From CAVVIH01 sp963748295 (GTDB taxonomy: Bacteria; Acidobacteriota; Vicinamibacteria; Vicinamibacterales; 2-12-FULL-66-21), in contig CAVVIH010000001.1 of NCBI GenBank assembly GCA_963748295.1, positions 124,001-188,000 on the forward strand: 64,000 bases of DNA, read 5' to 3'. The position numbers were made by a program, and so were the translations under genes. How positions within the stretch are numbered: position 1 is the first letter of the stretch; every line of letters starts with the position of its first letter. Below the pieces are notes generated by a model. That model was given only the letters and a program-made list of their open reading frames with translations, did no database searches and was not told the DNA's origin. This document shows positions 1 to 10,126 of this stretch, piece after piece.

Positions 1-2427
1 GGCGCGGGGGTCTTCGGCCGGGCCGACGCGCGACAGAAATACCGGATTGAGAATCCGACTGTCGTTCCGGCGAGCATGTTCCAGGAGGGCCGCGGACCCT
101 CGAGCCCGTTCTTTCCCTCGTCGGCGGACACGAACGTGCGCGGCATCATTCCCGCCACCTTCTTCATGACGAGCGAGAGCTGCGGCCGCTGCCATCAGGA
201 CATCTACAAGGAATGGAACTCCTCCGCGCACCACTTCTCGTCGTTCAACAACCAGTGGTACCGGAAATCGATCGAGTACATGCAGGACGTCGTCGGCACG
301 ACGCCGTCGAAATGGTGCGCCGGCTGCCACGACCATGCCGTGTTCTTCAACGGCCGCTTCGACAGGCCGATCAAGGAACAGATCGACACGGCCGAGGCAC
401 AGGCCGGGCTCGGCTGCACGTCGTGCCACTCGATCACGCGCGTGGGGAGCACGATGGGGCAGGGGGACTTCGAGATCGAATATCCGCCGCTCCACGATCT
501 GGCCGCCAGCGAGAACTCGTTCCTGCGCTTCGTGCACGATCGCCTGACCTTCATCGATCCGCAGCCGCACCGCGAGATCTTCCTGAAGCCGTTCCACCGC
601 GAGCAGACGGCGGAGTTCTGCTCGAGCTGCCACAAGGTGCATCTCGACGTGCCGGTCAACGCCTACCGCTGGTTCCGCGGCTTCAACGACTACGACAACT
701 GGCAGGCCTCCGGCGTGTCGGGACAGGGCGCGCGCTCGTTCTATTACCCGGCGAAGTCGCAGAAGTGCGCCGACTGCCACATGCCGCTGGTGCCGTCGCG
801 GGATCCCGCGGCCAAGAACGGCATGATCAAGTCGCACCGCTTTGCCGCGGCGAACACCGCGCTGCCGTTCGTCAACAAGGATCCCGAGCAGCTCAAGGCC
901 GTGCAGGACTTCCTTCGCGACGGACAAATCTCGGTGGACGTCTTCGGGATCGTGCGCGCCGACGAGCCACGGCCGGCGCCGGCGGCGGAGCGGGGTGCGG
1001 CGGAACCGAAGATCGCGAGCACCTTCGCGGTCGGCGAGGAGTCGGCGAGCTTCGGCGCCGCGCAGAACTTCATCACCGCGCCCGTAGAGGTCATCGCGCC
1101 GCTCGACAAGATCAACGGCGGCCTGACGCCCGTCAGGCGCGGCGAGTCGGTCCGCGTCGAGGTCGTGGTGCGCACGCGCAAGGTCGGTCACTTCTTCCCG
1201 GGCGGCACGGTCGACGCGTTCGACGTCTGGGTCGAGCTCGAGGCGACAGACGACAACGGCCGCACGATCTTGCACAGCGGATCGGTCGAGGACGGCGGCA
1301 AAGGACCGGTCGAGCCAGGCGCCCATTTCTATCGAAGCCTGCTGCTCGACGAGCACGGCAACCCGATCAACAAACGGAACGCATGGGCGGCGCGCTCCCT
1401 GGCCTACGTCCGCCTGATCCCGCCCGGCGCCGCGGATACGATCCACTACCGGCTGCAGATCCCGCAGGACGCCGGCGATCGGATTCACCTCAAGGCGAAA
1501 GTGAACTACCGGAAGTTCATGTGGTGGAACACCCAGTGGGCCTTTGCCGGGATGCGGGACCCCGAGCACAAGGATTTCGCGCTGTCGCCGTCATACGACG
1601 ACGGGCGGTGGGTGTTCAAGGGGAGCACGGAGAAGGTCTCGGGGTCGATCAAGGCGATTCCCGACATCCCGACGACCGTGATGGCGGAGAGCAAAGCGAC
1701 GCTGCAGGTGTTGCCTGCCGGAGCTGCGCTGCCCGAGGCGAAAGCGGTCATGAACCCGCAGGTGCGCGAGCGCTGGAACGATTACGGCATCGGGCTGCTG
1801 CTCCAGGGCGACATCCGCGGGGCAGAGGCGACCTTCCTCAAGGTGACGCAGATGGATCCCGGTTACGCGGACGGCTGGGTCAACGTCGCGCGCGCGCGGA
1901 TCCAGGAAGGCAACATGGCTGCGGCCGAGGAGATGCTGCGCAAGGCGCTCGAGCGCGATCCAAAGCTCGCGAAAACGCACTTCTTCCTGGGCACCGCGCT
2001 CAAGAGCCTCGGCCGCTACGACGAGGCGTTGACCCACTTGCGGACCGCGGCCGAGCAATATCCGCGCGACCGCGTCGTCCGCAACACGCTCGGGCGCGTG
2101 CTCTTTCTCAAGCGTGAATTCGGCCCCGCCATCGACGAGTTCAAGGCCGTGCTCTCGATCGATCCCGAAGATCTCCAGGCGCACTACAATCTGATGCTGT
2201 GCTATCAGGGCCTTGGAGATGCCGCCGCGGCCGAGCGGGAACGCGTGCTCTATACGCGGTTCAAGGCGGACGAATCCTCGCAGGCGATTACGGGACCGTA
2301 CCGCCAGCTGCACGAGCACGACAACAACGAGCGGCAGCAGATCCACGAGCATCGCGCTGCCGCCTCGCGTCAGGATTCCGCGGCTCCTTATTCCGCGAAA
2401 TCCGCGCAACCCCGCGTCAAGCGATGA
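1..2427 (+). CDS. Pentaheme c-type cytochrome fused to C-terminal TPR repeats (5' end outside window)
   Basis: The frame is open from base 1 to the stop at 2425-2427, so the real start lies upstream and the first ATG at 76 is probably internal. Counting from that ATG, five heme-binding CxxCH motifs are visible: CGRCH (36-40), CAGCH (81-85), CTSCH (114-118), CSSCH (182-186) and CADCH (231-235). Three or more TPR units fill about residues 565-745. This is the cytochrome c554/NrfA-like multiheme plus TPR layout common in exported acidobacterial and planctomycete proteins; a periplasmic electron-transfer role is likely, but substrate and partner are unknown. The stop overlaps the next start in an ATGA, indicating translational coupling to the CRTAC1 gene. 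Confidence 0.85.
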   Translation, partial: GAGVFGRADARQKYRIENPTVVPASMFQEGRGPSSPFFPSSADTNVRGIIPATFFMTSESCGRCHQDIYKEWNSSAHHFSSFNNQWYRKSIEYMQDVVGTTPSKWCAGCHDHAVFFNGRFDRPIKEQIDTAEAQAGLGCTSCHSITRVGSTMGQGDFEIEYPPLHDLAASENSFLRFVHDRLTFIDPQPHREIFLKPFHREQTAEFCSSCHKVHLDVPVNAYRWFRGFNDYDNWQASGVSGQGARSFYYPAKSQKCADCHMPLVPSRDPAAKNGMIKSHRFAAANTALPFVNKDPEQLKAVQDFLRDGQISVDVFGIVRADEPRPAPAAERGAAEPKIASTFAVGEESASFGAAQNFITAPVEVIAPLDKINGGLTPVRRGESVRVEVVVRTRKVGHFFPGGTVDAFDVWVELEATDDNGRTILHSGSVEDGGKGPVEPGAHFYRSLLLDEHGNPINKRNAWAARSLAYVRLIPPGAADTIHYRLQIPQDAGDRIHLKAKVNYRKFMWWNTQWAFAGMRDPEHKDFALSPSYDDGRWVFKGSTEKVSGSIKAIPDIPTTVMAESKATLQVLPAGAALPEAKAVMNPQVRERWNDYGIGLLLQGDIRGAEATFLKVTQMDPGYADGWVNVARARIQEGNMAAAEEMLRKALERDPKLAKTHFFLGTALKSLGRYDEALTHLRTAAEQYPRDRVVRNTLGRVLFLKREFGPAIDEFKAVLSIDPEDLQAHYNLMLCYQGLGDAAAAERERVLYTRFKADESSQAITGPYRQLHEHDNNERQQIHEHRAAASRQDSAAPYSAKSAQPRVKR

Positions 2428-4128
2428 ACATTCTTGCCGTCCTTTTCGAGCGACGCGTTGTCGCGGTGATGACGCTGTCGCTCCTGCTCTTTACTGCGGG
2501 TGCGGCAGTTGCGCAGCCAGGGCCCGCATTCACCGACGTGACGGCAGCGGCGGGCATCAAGTTCCGCCACAACAACGGCGCGTTCGGGAAGAAGCTCCTG
2601 CCCGAGACGCTGGGATCCGGCTGCGCGTTTCTCGACTTCGACAACGACGGCTGGCAGGACATCCTGCTGATCAACTCGAAGAACTGGCCGGGCCGGACCG
2701 GCGCCCCGAGCTTTCCGGCGTTGTACCGCAACAACAAGAACGGCACGTTTACCGACGTCACCAGGCAGGCCGGCCTGGCTGTCGAGCTCTACGCGTTCGG
2801 CGTCGCGGCCGCCGACTACGACAACGACGGCCACACCGACATCTACATCACCGCGCTCGGACCGAATCGTCTGTTCCGGAATCTGGGGAACGGGCGCTTC
2901 GCCGACGTGACGACCCGTGCGAAGGTCGGCGATCCCGGCTTCTCCACGAGCGCCATGTGGTTCGACTACGACCGCGACGGCCGGCTCGATCTCTTCGTTG
3001 CCAACTACGTCGAGTGGTCGATCGAGAAGGATCTTTTCTGCACGCTGGACGGCAAGTCCAAGTCGGTACTGCACGCCGGAGTCGTACAAGGGTCAGAGCT
3101 CGTCGCTCTACCGCAACAAGGGCGACGGCAGCTTCGAGGACGTCACCCGCGCCGCCGGCCTGCACGATCCCTCGGCGAAGGCGCTCGGCATCGCGCTGAT
3201 CGACTTCGACGCCGACGGCCTGCCGGACATCTTCGTCGCCAACGACACGCAGCCGAACCGCCTGTATCGCAACAAGGGGAACGGCACGTTCGTCGACGTC
3301 GGCATGACCGCCGGCGTGGCGTTCAACGAGGCTGGCGTCGCCCGCGCCGGCATGGGCGTCGACGCCGCCGACTACGATCGCTCCGGCCGCCAGAGCCTGG
3401 TGATCGGCAACTTCTCGAACGAGATGATGGCGCTGTACTCCAACGAGGGGAACGGCCTGTTCATCGACGAGGCGCCGACCTCCACGATTGGCAAGGTCTC
3501 GCTGCTGACGCTGACCTTTGCCTGCTTCTTCTTCGATTTCGATCTGGACGGGCTGCTCGACATCTTCGCGCTGAACGGACACGTGGCCGACGACATCAGC
3601 AGGGTTCAGCCCAAGGTGACCTACGCGCAGTCGCCGAACCTGTTCCGGAACCGCGGCTCGAAGAAGTTCGAGGCGGTGACCGGCAGCGCCGGCGCCGATT
3701 TGGCAAAGCCGATGGTCGGGCGCGGCGCCGCCTACGGCGACTACGACAACGACGGCGATCTCGATCTGCTGGTGACGACCAACAACGGTCCCGCGAAGCT
3801 GCTGCGCAATGACGGCGGCAACAAGAACAGCTGGCTGCGCATCAAGACCGCCGGTACGTCCTCGAACCGCGACGGCATCGGCGCAAAGGTCCGCGTTGCG
3901 CTCGACAATGGCACGCGGCTCTGGACGACGGTGAAGACGGGATCGAGCTATTGCTCGCAGAGCGAGCTGCCGGTGACGTTCGGCCTTGGCAACGCGGCGA
4001 AGGTCGCCAGCATCGAGATCACCTGGCCGAACGGCAAGGTCGAAACCCTGCCCGGTGTTTCCGCAAACCAGACCGTCACCGTCCAGGAAGGCAAAGGCAT
4101 CATTCGCAGCGCCAAAACCGGGTCCTGA
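2424..4128 (+). CDS. CRTAC1-family exported protein with VCBS/FG-GAP repeats and ASPIC/UnbV C-terminus (one frameshift)
   Basis: Starts at the ATG inside the upstream ATGA overlap and begins with a signal peptide (hydrophobic VVAVMTLSLLLFTAGAAVA, then AQPGP). Repeated calcium-loop motifs such as DFDNDGWQD, DYDNDGHTD, DYDRDGRLD and DYDNDGDLD mark a beta-propeller of VCBS/FG-GAP repeats. The last 100 residues (NSWLRIKTAGTSSNRDGIGA to the end, with WPNGKVE) are the ASPIC/UnbV domain. The frame changes once near 3065-3080 and both halves are otherwise full, giving about 568 aa, normal for the family. A single indel in the assembly is more likely than true decay. Family function is undefined; proteins of this kind are secreted calcium-binding propellers. 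Its TGA overlaps the next ATG (4126-4130). Confidence 0.85.
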
Positions 4129-7100
4129 TGGCCACTTTCCGGTTTCCTCTGCTGATCGTGTGCGCCGCGGCCGTGTGGGGCGCAACGGCGCTTCATCCCG
4201 CCCGCCAGGCGCCGCAGGAATCCGCGCGCGAACAGGCATACCGGTCCAACAACGTCGGCGTTGCGCAACTCGAGCAATACAGCTACGACGAGGCGGCGCA
4301 GTCGTTCCGTGGCGCGCTCTCTCGCGATCAACAGCTCGACATCGCACGCGTGAACCTGGCGCTCGCACTGTTCTACGCGGGACAGGAAGAGGAGGCGGCG
4401 GCCGCCGCGCGCGCTGCGATCGAGAGGCTTCCGAATGTCCCGCAGGCGCATTACGTCAGCGGGCTCATCGCCCGGGCGCAGGGGCGGCTGGACGATGCGA
4501 TTGCGGCGTTCAGGCGGGTGCTGGAACTGGATCCGTCTGATACCGGAAGCCGCGTCAATCTCGGGCAGATCCTGGTGCAGCAGCGGCAGTATCCGGGCGC
4601 GATCCAGCTGTTCAAAGAGGCGCTCGCCGGCGAGCCGTTCAACGTCACGGCGGCATATGGACTCGCAACGGCCGCCACGCGTTCGGGCGAACCAGGCGGC
4701 GGACGCGAGGAGATGAAGCGCTTCGAGGCGCTCCGCGACAGCGCCTACGGCGTCACCTATGCGCAGCGCTATCTCGAGCAGGGCCGCTACGGCGAGGCGG
4801 TCGCCTCGACGGGCGCAGAGCCGGACCTCGTGAGCGCGGGTCCGCCGCCGGTTTCGTTCGTCGACGCGACCGACGCGATGTTCGGAGCGGCGGCGCGCGC
4901 GTCGTCGGCCCAGCCGTCGGCCTCGCCGGACGGAAGCATTTCGCTGTTCGACGCGGACGGCGACGGCGATCTCGATCTGCTTGCGACAGCGACCTCGCAG
5001 GGGAGCCAGCGATTTCTGATCAACGAACGCGGCGCCTTTGCCGACGGCGCGGCGAAAGCGGGCCTTGCGCCAGCCGCGGTCGCGGCCGCCGGCGCGCTCG
5101 CCGCCGACTACGACAACGACGGCCGCGCGGACATTCTCCTTCTCCGGGCTGACGGTCTTCGCCTCTTCCATCAGCGTGAGGATCGCAGCTTCGAGGACGT
5201 GACGGCACGCGCAGGGATTCGAGCCGACGCGGGCGCGGTACGCACCGCGGCCTTCGCGGATGTCGATCACGACGGCGACCTCGACATCTTCGCGGGACGG
5301 CTCCTTCGCAACAACGGCAACGGCTCGTTCAGCGATATCACGAGCGCGCTGGGCGTCGCGGAGCGCGCGGTCGACGCGGTCGCAGTCGCGCCGACCGACT
5401 ACGACAACCGGCGCGACATCGATCTGCTGATCCTCGCCCGTGCAGGTCTGCCCCGGCTCTTTCAGAACATGCGCGACGGGACCTTCCGCGACGTTGCGCA
5501 AACAGCAGGCCTGCCCGGTATCGCGCAATACAGCGCGCTCGCTTCGGGCGACGTCAACAAGGACGGCTATCAGGACTTCTTCTTCGGGCGCACCGATGCC
5601 CCGGGCGTCATGGTGCTGAGCGACGGCCGCGGACGGTTTACGACGACGCCGGCGCCCGATGGCGCAGCGGGGGTGATCGCGGCATCGTTCGTCGACTACG
5701 ACAACGATGGGCTGCTCGACGTCTTTACCGCCGCGAAGCGCGGCCTGCGGCTGTTCAGGAATCTCGGCGGCCGCTGGTCTGACATGACCGACGCGTCGCA
5801 GGTCGCGATCGGTCGGCGCGAAGCTCGACGCAGACGTGCAGGCGGTCACGTTCGGCGATCTCGATCGCGATGGCGACCTCGACGCGGCGGCGATCCTCGC
5901 CAACGGCGCGCTCCGCGCCTGGCGGAACGAAGGCGGCAGCCGGAACCGTTCGCTGCTCGTGGAGATGAAGGGCCGGGTCAGCAATCGTCAGGGTGTGGGA
6001 TCGAAGGTCGACCTGCGGGCCGGAAGCCTGCGGCAGCGGATCGAGACGTCCGCGGCAACGCCCTCGGCGGGTCCGGCCGACGTCCTCTTCGGGCTGGGGC
6101 CGCGGTCCGCGGCCGACGTCGTGCGCGTCATCTGGCCGTCGGGCACGATCCAGGCGGAGACGACCGGCGATGCGCGCACCCTGACGATCGAAGAGCTGGA
6201 TCGCAAGCCGTCATCGTGCCCGTACCTCTACACGTGGAATGGCTCGCGGTTCGAGTTCATCACCGATTTCATGGGCGGCGGGGAAATCGGCTACTGGCAG
6301 GGCCCCGGGCGCTGGAACACACCGGATCCTGATGAGTACGTCCGGATTCCGCCTGGCTCACTCGTTCAGAAGGACGGCCGCTACGAGCTGCGCGTCACCA
6401 ACGAGCTCGAGGAGGCGCTGTTCGTCGACCGTCTCCAGCTCGTGGCGATCGACCATCCGCGCGGCACGGACGTCTTTGCGAATGAGGGGCTGGGTGCACC
6501 CGCGCCCGAACGGTTCATCACGCTGACGCGCAGTGCGCGGCCACCCGAGTCGGCGTCGGATGACCACGGACACGACGTTCTCGATCGCCTGCGACATCTG
6601 GATCGCAAGTACCCGGATGATTTCGCGCTGACGAAGATCCGCGGCTATGCAGAACGTCACGAGCTGCGGCTCGATCTCGGTCCTTCGGCGACGAGCGCGG
6701 TGCTGGTGGCGACGGGTTGGACGGACTATGCGTTTTCCGGCGATAACGTCGCCGCGCATCATCAGGGGCTGGCGCTCGAGCCGCCGGCGCTCGAAGTCAA
6801 ATCCGCATCCGGCGCATGGCGTCCCGTGCTTGCGAACATCGGCATCCCCGTCGGCCGGCCGCAAACGGTCGTCGTCAACCTGCGCGGCCAGCTCCGCCCG
6901 GGCGAGCGGGAGATTCGGATCGTCACCAACATGAGGATCTACTGGGATCAGATCCTCGTGGATACGTCGCCGATTGATCTCGGCGCCCGTGAGTCGCGCG
7001 CCGAGGCATCCGTCGCGGTGCTGCGCTGGCGCGGATTCTCGGCGGAAACGACGCCCGACGGCCGCGAGCCGTATAGCTACGACTACGATCGCGTTTCGAC

Positions 7101-7490
7101 CACCGTCATCTGGAAGACGATGACCGGACGGTATACGCGCGAAGGGGACGTTCGCGAGCTGCTGAGCAGGAGCGACGACATGTTCGTCATTGCGAGGCCC
7201 GGCGACGAGATCGCCTTGTCGTTCGATGCGTCCGCGTTTCCGCCGCTCGAGGCCGATCGCAGCAGGACGTTCCTGCTCTACTCCGACGGATTCAGCAAGG
7301 AGATGGATATCAACTCCGCGACGCCCTATGCGGTCGAGCCGCTGCCGTTTCATGGGATGAAGGGCTACCCGTACGGCCCGGAGCAGCGGTATCCGGACAC
7401 CGCCGCGCATCGCGAGTATCAGGCCCGGTACAATACACGGATGATTTCCCGGGCGGTGCCGCCGCTCGAGCTATGTACGCTCACAGATGA
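4128..7490 (+). CDS. Large exported TPR + VCBS propeller + ASPIC/UnbV protein with an extra C-terminal region (frameshifts)
   Basis: Starts at the ATG of the TGATG overlap with a signal peptide (FRFPLLIVCAAAVWGATA). Order of parts: TPR repeats (about 25-215), VCBS/FG-GAP repeats with DADGDGDLD, DYDNDGRAD, DVDHDGDLD and DYDNDGLLD (about 240-580), ASPIC/UnbV (about 603-695), then about 430 residues of predicted beta-rich sequence that I do not recognise. The frame shifts once near 5815-5825. The second frame as read stays open to 8550, far into the next gene, so a second indel near 7440-7480 is likely; returning to the original frame gives a TGA at 7488-7490 overlapping the nitrilase ATG at 7487. 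The end is therefore inferred. Likely periplasmic or surface located. Confidence 0.75.
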
Positions 7491-8515
7491 CTATTCGCTA
7501 CGCCGCCGCGGCGTGCCAGACGGATCTGCCGAACCCGCTCGATCGCCGGCAGATGAACGCCAACACCGATCGCATGCTGGCGATGATCGATGCCGCCGTC
7601 GCCGGCAGCGCGCCGTTCCTGCCGGTGCGCCTGGTGGTGTTCCCGGAATTCGCGCACGCGGCGCCCGTTTATCCGACCGTCGCGGAGTTGATCGACCGTC
7701 TCGCCGTGCCGATCCCCAACGAGCACACGGACAGGCTCGAGCGGAAGGCGCGCGAGCACGGCATCTACATTCAAAGCGGCTCGATGCTCGAGCTGGATCC
7801 GAGATGGCCGCATGTCGTATTCAACACGACGTGTCTCATCGGCCCCTCCGGCCTGATCCAGAAGTACCGCAAGGTGAACACGTGGCTGCCCTACGAGGTC
7901 CACGCCAGCCCTCACGATCTCGACGGCTATGTCGACCCGCTCTTCCCGGTCGCCGACACGGAGATCGGACGGCTCGGCTGCGCGATCTGCTACGACTGGC
8001 TGTTCCCCGAGGCGCTGCGGCAGCTCTCCGCGAACGGCGCGGAAGTGCTGATCCGCGTGTCGGCCTACATGGATCCCTGGGGCGCGACCGAGCCGATGAA
8101 CTGGTGGACGATCGTGAATCGCTGCCGCGCCCTGGAAAACATGGCGTTCGTCGTCGCCGCCAACCAGGGGGCGAGCCTGCGTCACTATCCGCCGTACTCG
8201 TGGCCGGGCGGAAGCCAGGTCGTCGATTTCGACGGCCGCATGCTTGCCGAGGCCTCACCCGGTCCGGGAGAACGGATCGTCGTCGCGCCCATCGACATCA
8301 GCGCGCTCCGGCACGAGCGATCCTCGAGGAGCGGCCACCACATGCTCGCGCACCTGAGGACCGAAGCGTATCCGGTCTACCGGGAGCATCACTATCCACC
8401 GGATCTACGTCCCGCGGACGCGGCGCTCTCGTACGAGCGCAATCTCGAGCTGATCCGCAGGTCGAAAGCCGATCTCGAGGAAATCCATGGAGCCGATGTT
8501 CGTTCCAGGAGTTGA
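7487..8515 (+). CDS. Carbon-nitrogen hydrolase (nitrilase superfamily amidase)
   Basis: A 342-aa intact reading frame with the full Glu-Lys-Cys catalytic set of the nitrilase superfamily: E54 in VFPEF, K129 in KYRKVNTW and C168 in AICYDWLFPEAL. The family hydrolyses C-N bonds in amides, carbamoyl compounds or nitriles; the WWTIVNRCRALEN segment resembles aliphatic-amidase or N-carbamoyl hydrolase branches, but the substrate cannot be read from sequence. No signal peptide, so cytoplasmic. It sits in the middle of the overlapping operon: its ATG overlaps the presumed stop of the giant VCBS protein, and its last 29 bases overlap the AhpD-like gene, so the amidase and the peroxidase should be made together. 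Confidence 0.88.
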   Translation: MTIRYAAAACQTDLPNPLDRRQMNANTDRMLAMIDAAVAGSAPFLPVRLVVFPEFAHAAPVYPTVAELIDRLAVPIPNEHTDRLERKAREHGIYIQSGSMLELDPRWPHVVFNTTCLIGPSGLIQKYRKVNTWLPYEVHASPHDLDGYVDPLFPVADTEIGRLGCAICYDWLFPEALRQLSANGAEVLIRVSAYMDPWGATEPMNWWTIVNRCRALENMAFVVAANQGASLRHYPPYSWPGGSQVVDFDGRMLAEASPGPGERIVVAPIDISALRHERSSRSGHHMLAHLRTEAYPVYREHHYPPDLRPADAALSYERNLELIRRSKADLEEIHGADVRSRS

Positions 8516-9083
8516 AGGCAATCCGCAGCCAGGACCCTACCGCGATCTGATCGAGATGATGCGGGGACAGGGCAGGGAATATCCGCAGATCTGGCACCTC
8601 TTCGCGTATCTCCCCGCTGCCACCAGTCACCTCGCGCGCTTCACCCAGGAGATCCTGCGCGGGCCGGCGCCGCTCAGCCCGGGCCTGAGGGAGCTGATTG
8701 CCGCCTACACGTCGAAGCGGAACCACTGCCCGTTTTGAATCAACTCTCACGCCGCAGTTGCGGCGGAGCTTCTCGAGGATCACGCGCTCGTCGAGGGCGT
8801 GCTGAACGGCATCGAGTCCTCGCCGCTCGACGAGCGCCACAAGGTGCTGTTCCGCTTCGTCGACAAGGTGAACCACGATTCGCCGCAAATACAGCCGGCG
8901 GATCTCGACACCGTCCGCGCCGCCGGCTGGTCGGACGAAGCGATCTACTTTGCGATCACCGTCTGCGCGCTGTTCAACTTCTACAACCGGTGGATTGACG
9001 CGACAGGCGTTCACGCGATGTCGGAGGAAGCGCACCGCGAAGGCGGCAAGCGTATGGCGACTCAAGGATACGCACGCAGCTAA
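8487..9083 (+). CDS. AhpD-like peroxidase-related selenoprotein (Sec at in-frame TGA 8736-8738)
   Basis: Reading from ATG 8487 the same frame is interrupted only by TGA at 8736-8738 and then continues without any shift to the stop at 9083, giving 198 aa with TGA at residue 84. Around it the protein reads SKRNHCPF-U-INSHAAVAAELL, the carboxymuconolactone decarboxylase/AhpD core CxxC-xxx-H with the TGA in place of the second Cys. Spacing E69, C81, U84, H88 is identical to the E118, C130, C133, H137 relay of Mycobacterium tuberculosis AhpD, where C133 is the peroxidatic residue. A hairpin fits a bacterial SECIS just downstream. Both halves are full family sequence. A pseudogene or a base-call error (TGC read as TGA) is the alternative. 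Start lies inside the nitrilase gene. Confidence 0.8.
8746..8768 (+). promoter_or_regulatory. Candidate bacterial SECIS hairpin
   Basis: CTC (8746-8748) and CGCCGC (8750-8755) pair with GCGGCG (8760-8765) and GAG (8766-8768), leaving a bulged A at 8749 and the tetraloop AGTT (8756-8759) with G in its second position. The stem begins 7 nt after the TGA and the apical loop lies 17 nt beyond it, within the range usual for bacterial SelB-binding SECIS elements, which lie inside the coding region immediately 3' of the UGA. The same bases also encode the conserved SHAAVAAE segment, so part of the pairing could be chance at high GC. Confidence 0.6.
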
Positions 9084-9128
9084 GCGACGCGGATTCACGC
9101 GGATTCCGCTGGTCGACTGAATCAGAAC

Positions 9129-10124
9129 ATGTCTTCATCGCCCCACATTCTGCACGTCGCGAATGGCCATTCGCTGACGGCGGTGATTTCAAAGGCCGGC
9201 ATCCCCGGCACGCTGTCCGTCTGGTGCGACGTTCTGCACGATGGCCCGGTTCCCGGAGGAATATCCGACGAGGAGCTGACGCGCGTCCGGGCGAAGTATC
9301 TGGCGGGACCCGGCGCGTCGGCCGAGGAAGTGCTCACCGAGCTGAAAGGATGGGAGCAGGCGATCGAACGCCTTTCGGAGTTCAGGCAGATCGTGCTCTG
9401 GTTCGAGCACGATCTGTTCGATCAGCTCAACCTGATTCAGCTGCTCGACAGGCTCTCCCGCAAGACGGGGAGCGCGGATGTCACACTTGATCAGCATCGG
9501 ATCGTTTCCCGGGACGGCTCACGTTCAAGGGAATGGGGGAGCTGACGCCCGAGGAGCTGGCGCCGCTTTTCGACACGCGGGAGGTGGTCCGCGACGATCA
9601 GTACAGACCTCGCGCGGAAGGCATGGGCGGCGTTTCGTTCGCCCGATCCGCGCGAGATCGAGGATCTGCTCGCGGGCGACACGTCGCCGCTGCAGTTCCT
9701 GGCCGCGGCGCTGCGGCGTCACCTCGAGGAGTTTCCGTCCAGCGTCAACGGCCTGTCGCGATCCGAGAACCGGCTGCTCGAGCTCGTGGCCGGCGGCCAG
9801 ACGAACATCCGGAGCACGTTCCCCCAGATGCACGTGGAGGAGACAGCGTTCTACATCGGCGATTTGTCCTATTGGGACCGCGCGCGCGAGCTGGCCGGCA
9901 CGTCACCGCCGATGCTGGAAATCACCGCGGGCGAATCCGACCAGGCGCTTCCCTCAGGCGAATTCGCCATCACGTTGGAAGGCAGGGAGGTGCTCCGCGG
10001 CGGGGCCGATCGTGTGAAGCGCTACGGCATCGACCGGTGGCTCGGCGGCGTGCATCTGACCGGCACCGGCCCGGTGTGGCGGTGGGATCCGGCATCCCAG
10101 CGGATGCAGGAGCCGAAGCACTAG
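9129..10124 (+). CDS. DUF1835 domain-containing protein (three frameshifts)
   Basis: The first 115 residues (SPHILHVANGHSLTAVI, CDVLHDGPVPGG, LWFEHDLFDQLNLIQLLD) are a typical DUF1835 domain. The rest is found in three frames: ISIGSFPG, then RLTFKGMGELTPEELAPLF, then ARKAWAAFRSPDPREIEDLL through DRWLGGVHLTG to the stop at 10124. Frame changes fall near 9478, 9520 and 9600. Reassembled, it would be about 330 aa, normal for this uncharacterised family, which is often annotated near anti-sigma or restriction-like functions without proof. Either a decaying gene or, more likely given the neighbours, indel errors. It follows the selenoprotein gene by 45 bp but is not overlapped with it, so operon membership is uncertain. 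Confidence 0.65.
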
Positions 10125-10126
10125 CG

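Noticed and set aside
3948..5984. Long minus-strand open frame (678 codons) opposite the CRTAC1 and TPR/VCBS genes
   Set aside because: It mirrors VCBS repeats and high-GC codon use on the real strand; its sequence is Arg/Val-rich with no domain.
8736..8738. Nonsense mutation making the AhpD-like gene a pseudogene
   Set aside because: The TGA is precisely at the catalytic Cys, the frame is otherwise clean on both sides, and a SECIS-like hairpin follows; a random nonsense mutation would rarely fall there. Kept as the alternative explanation.
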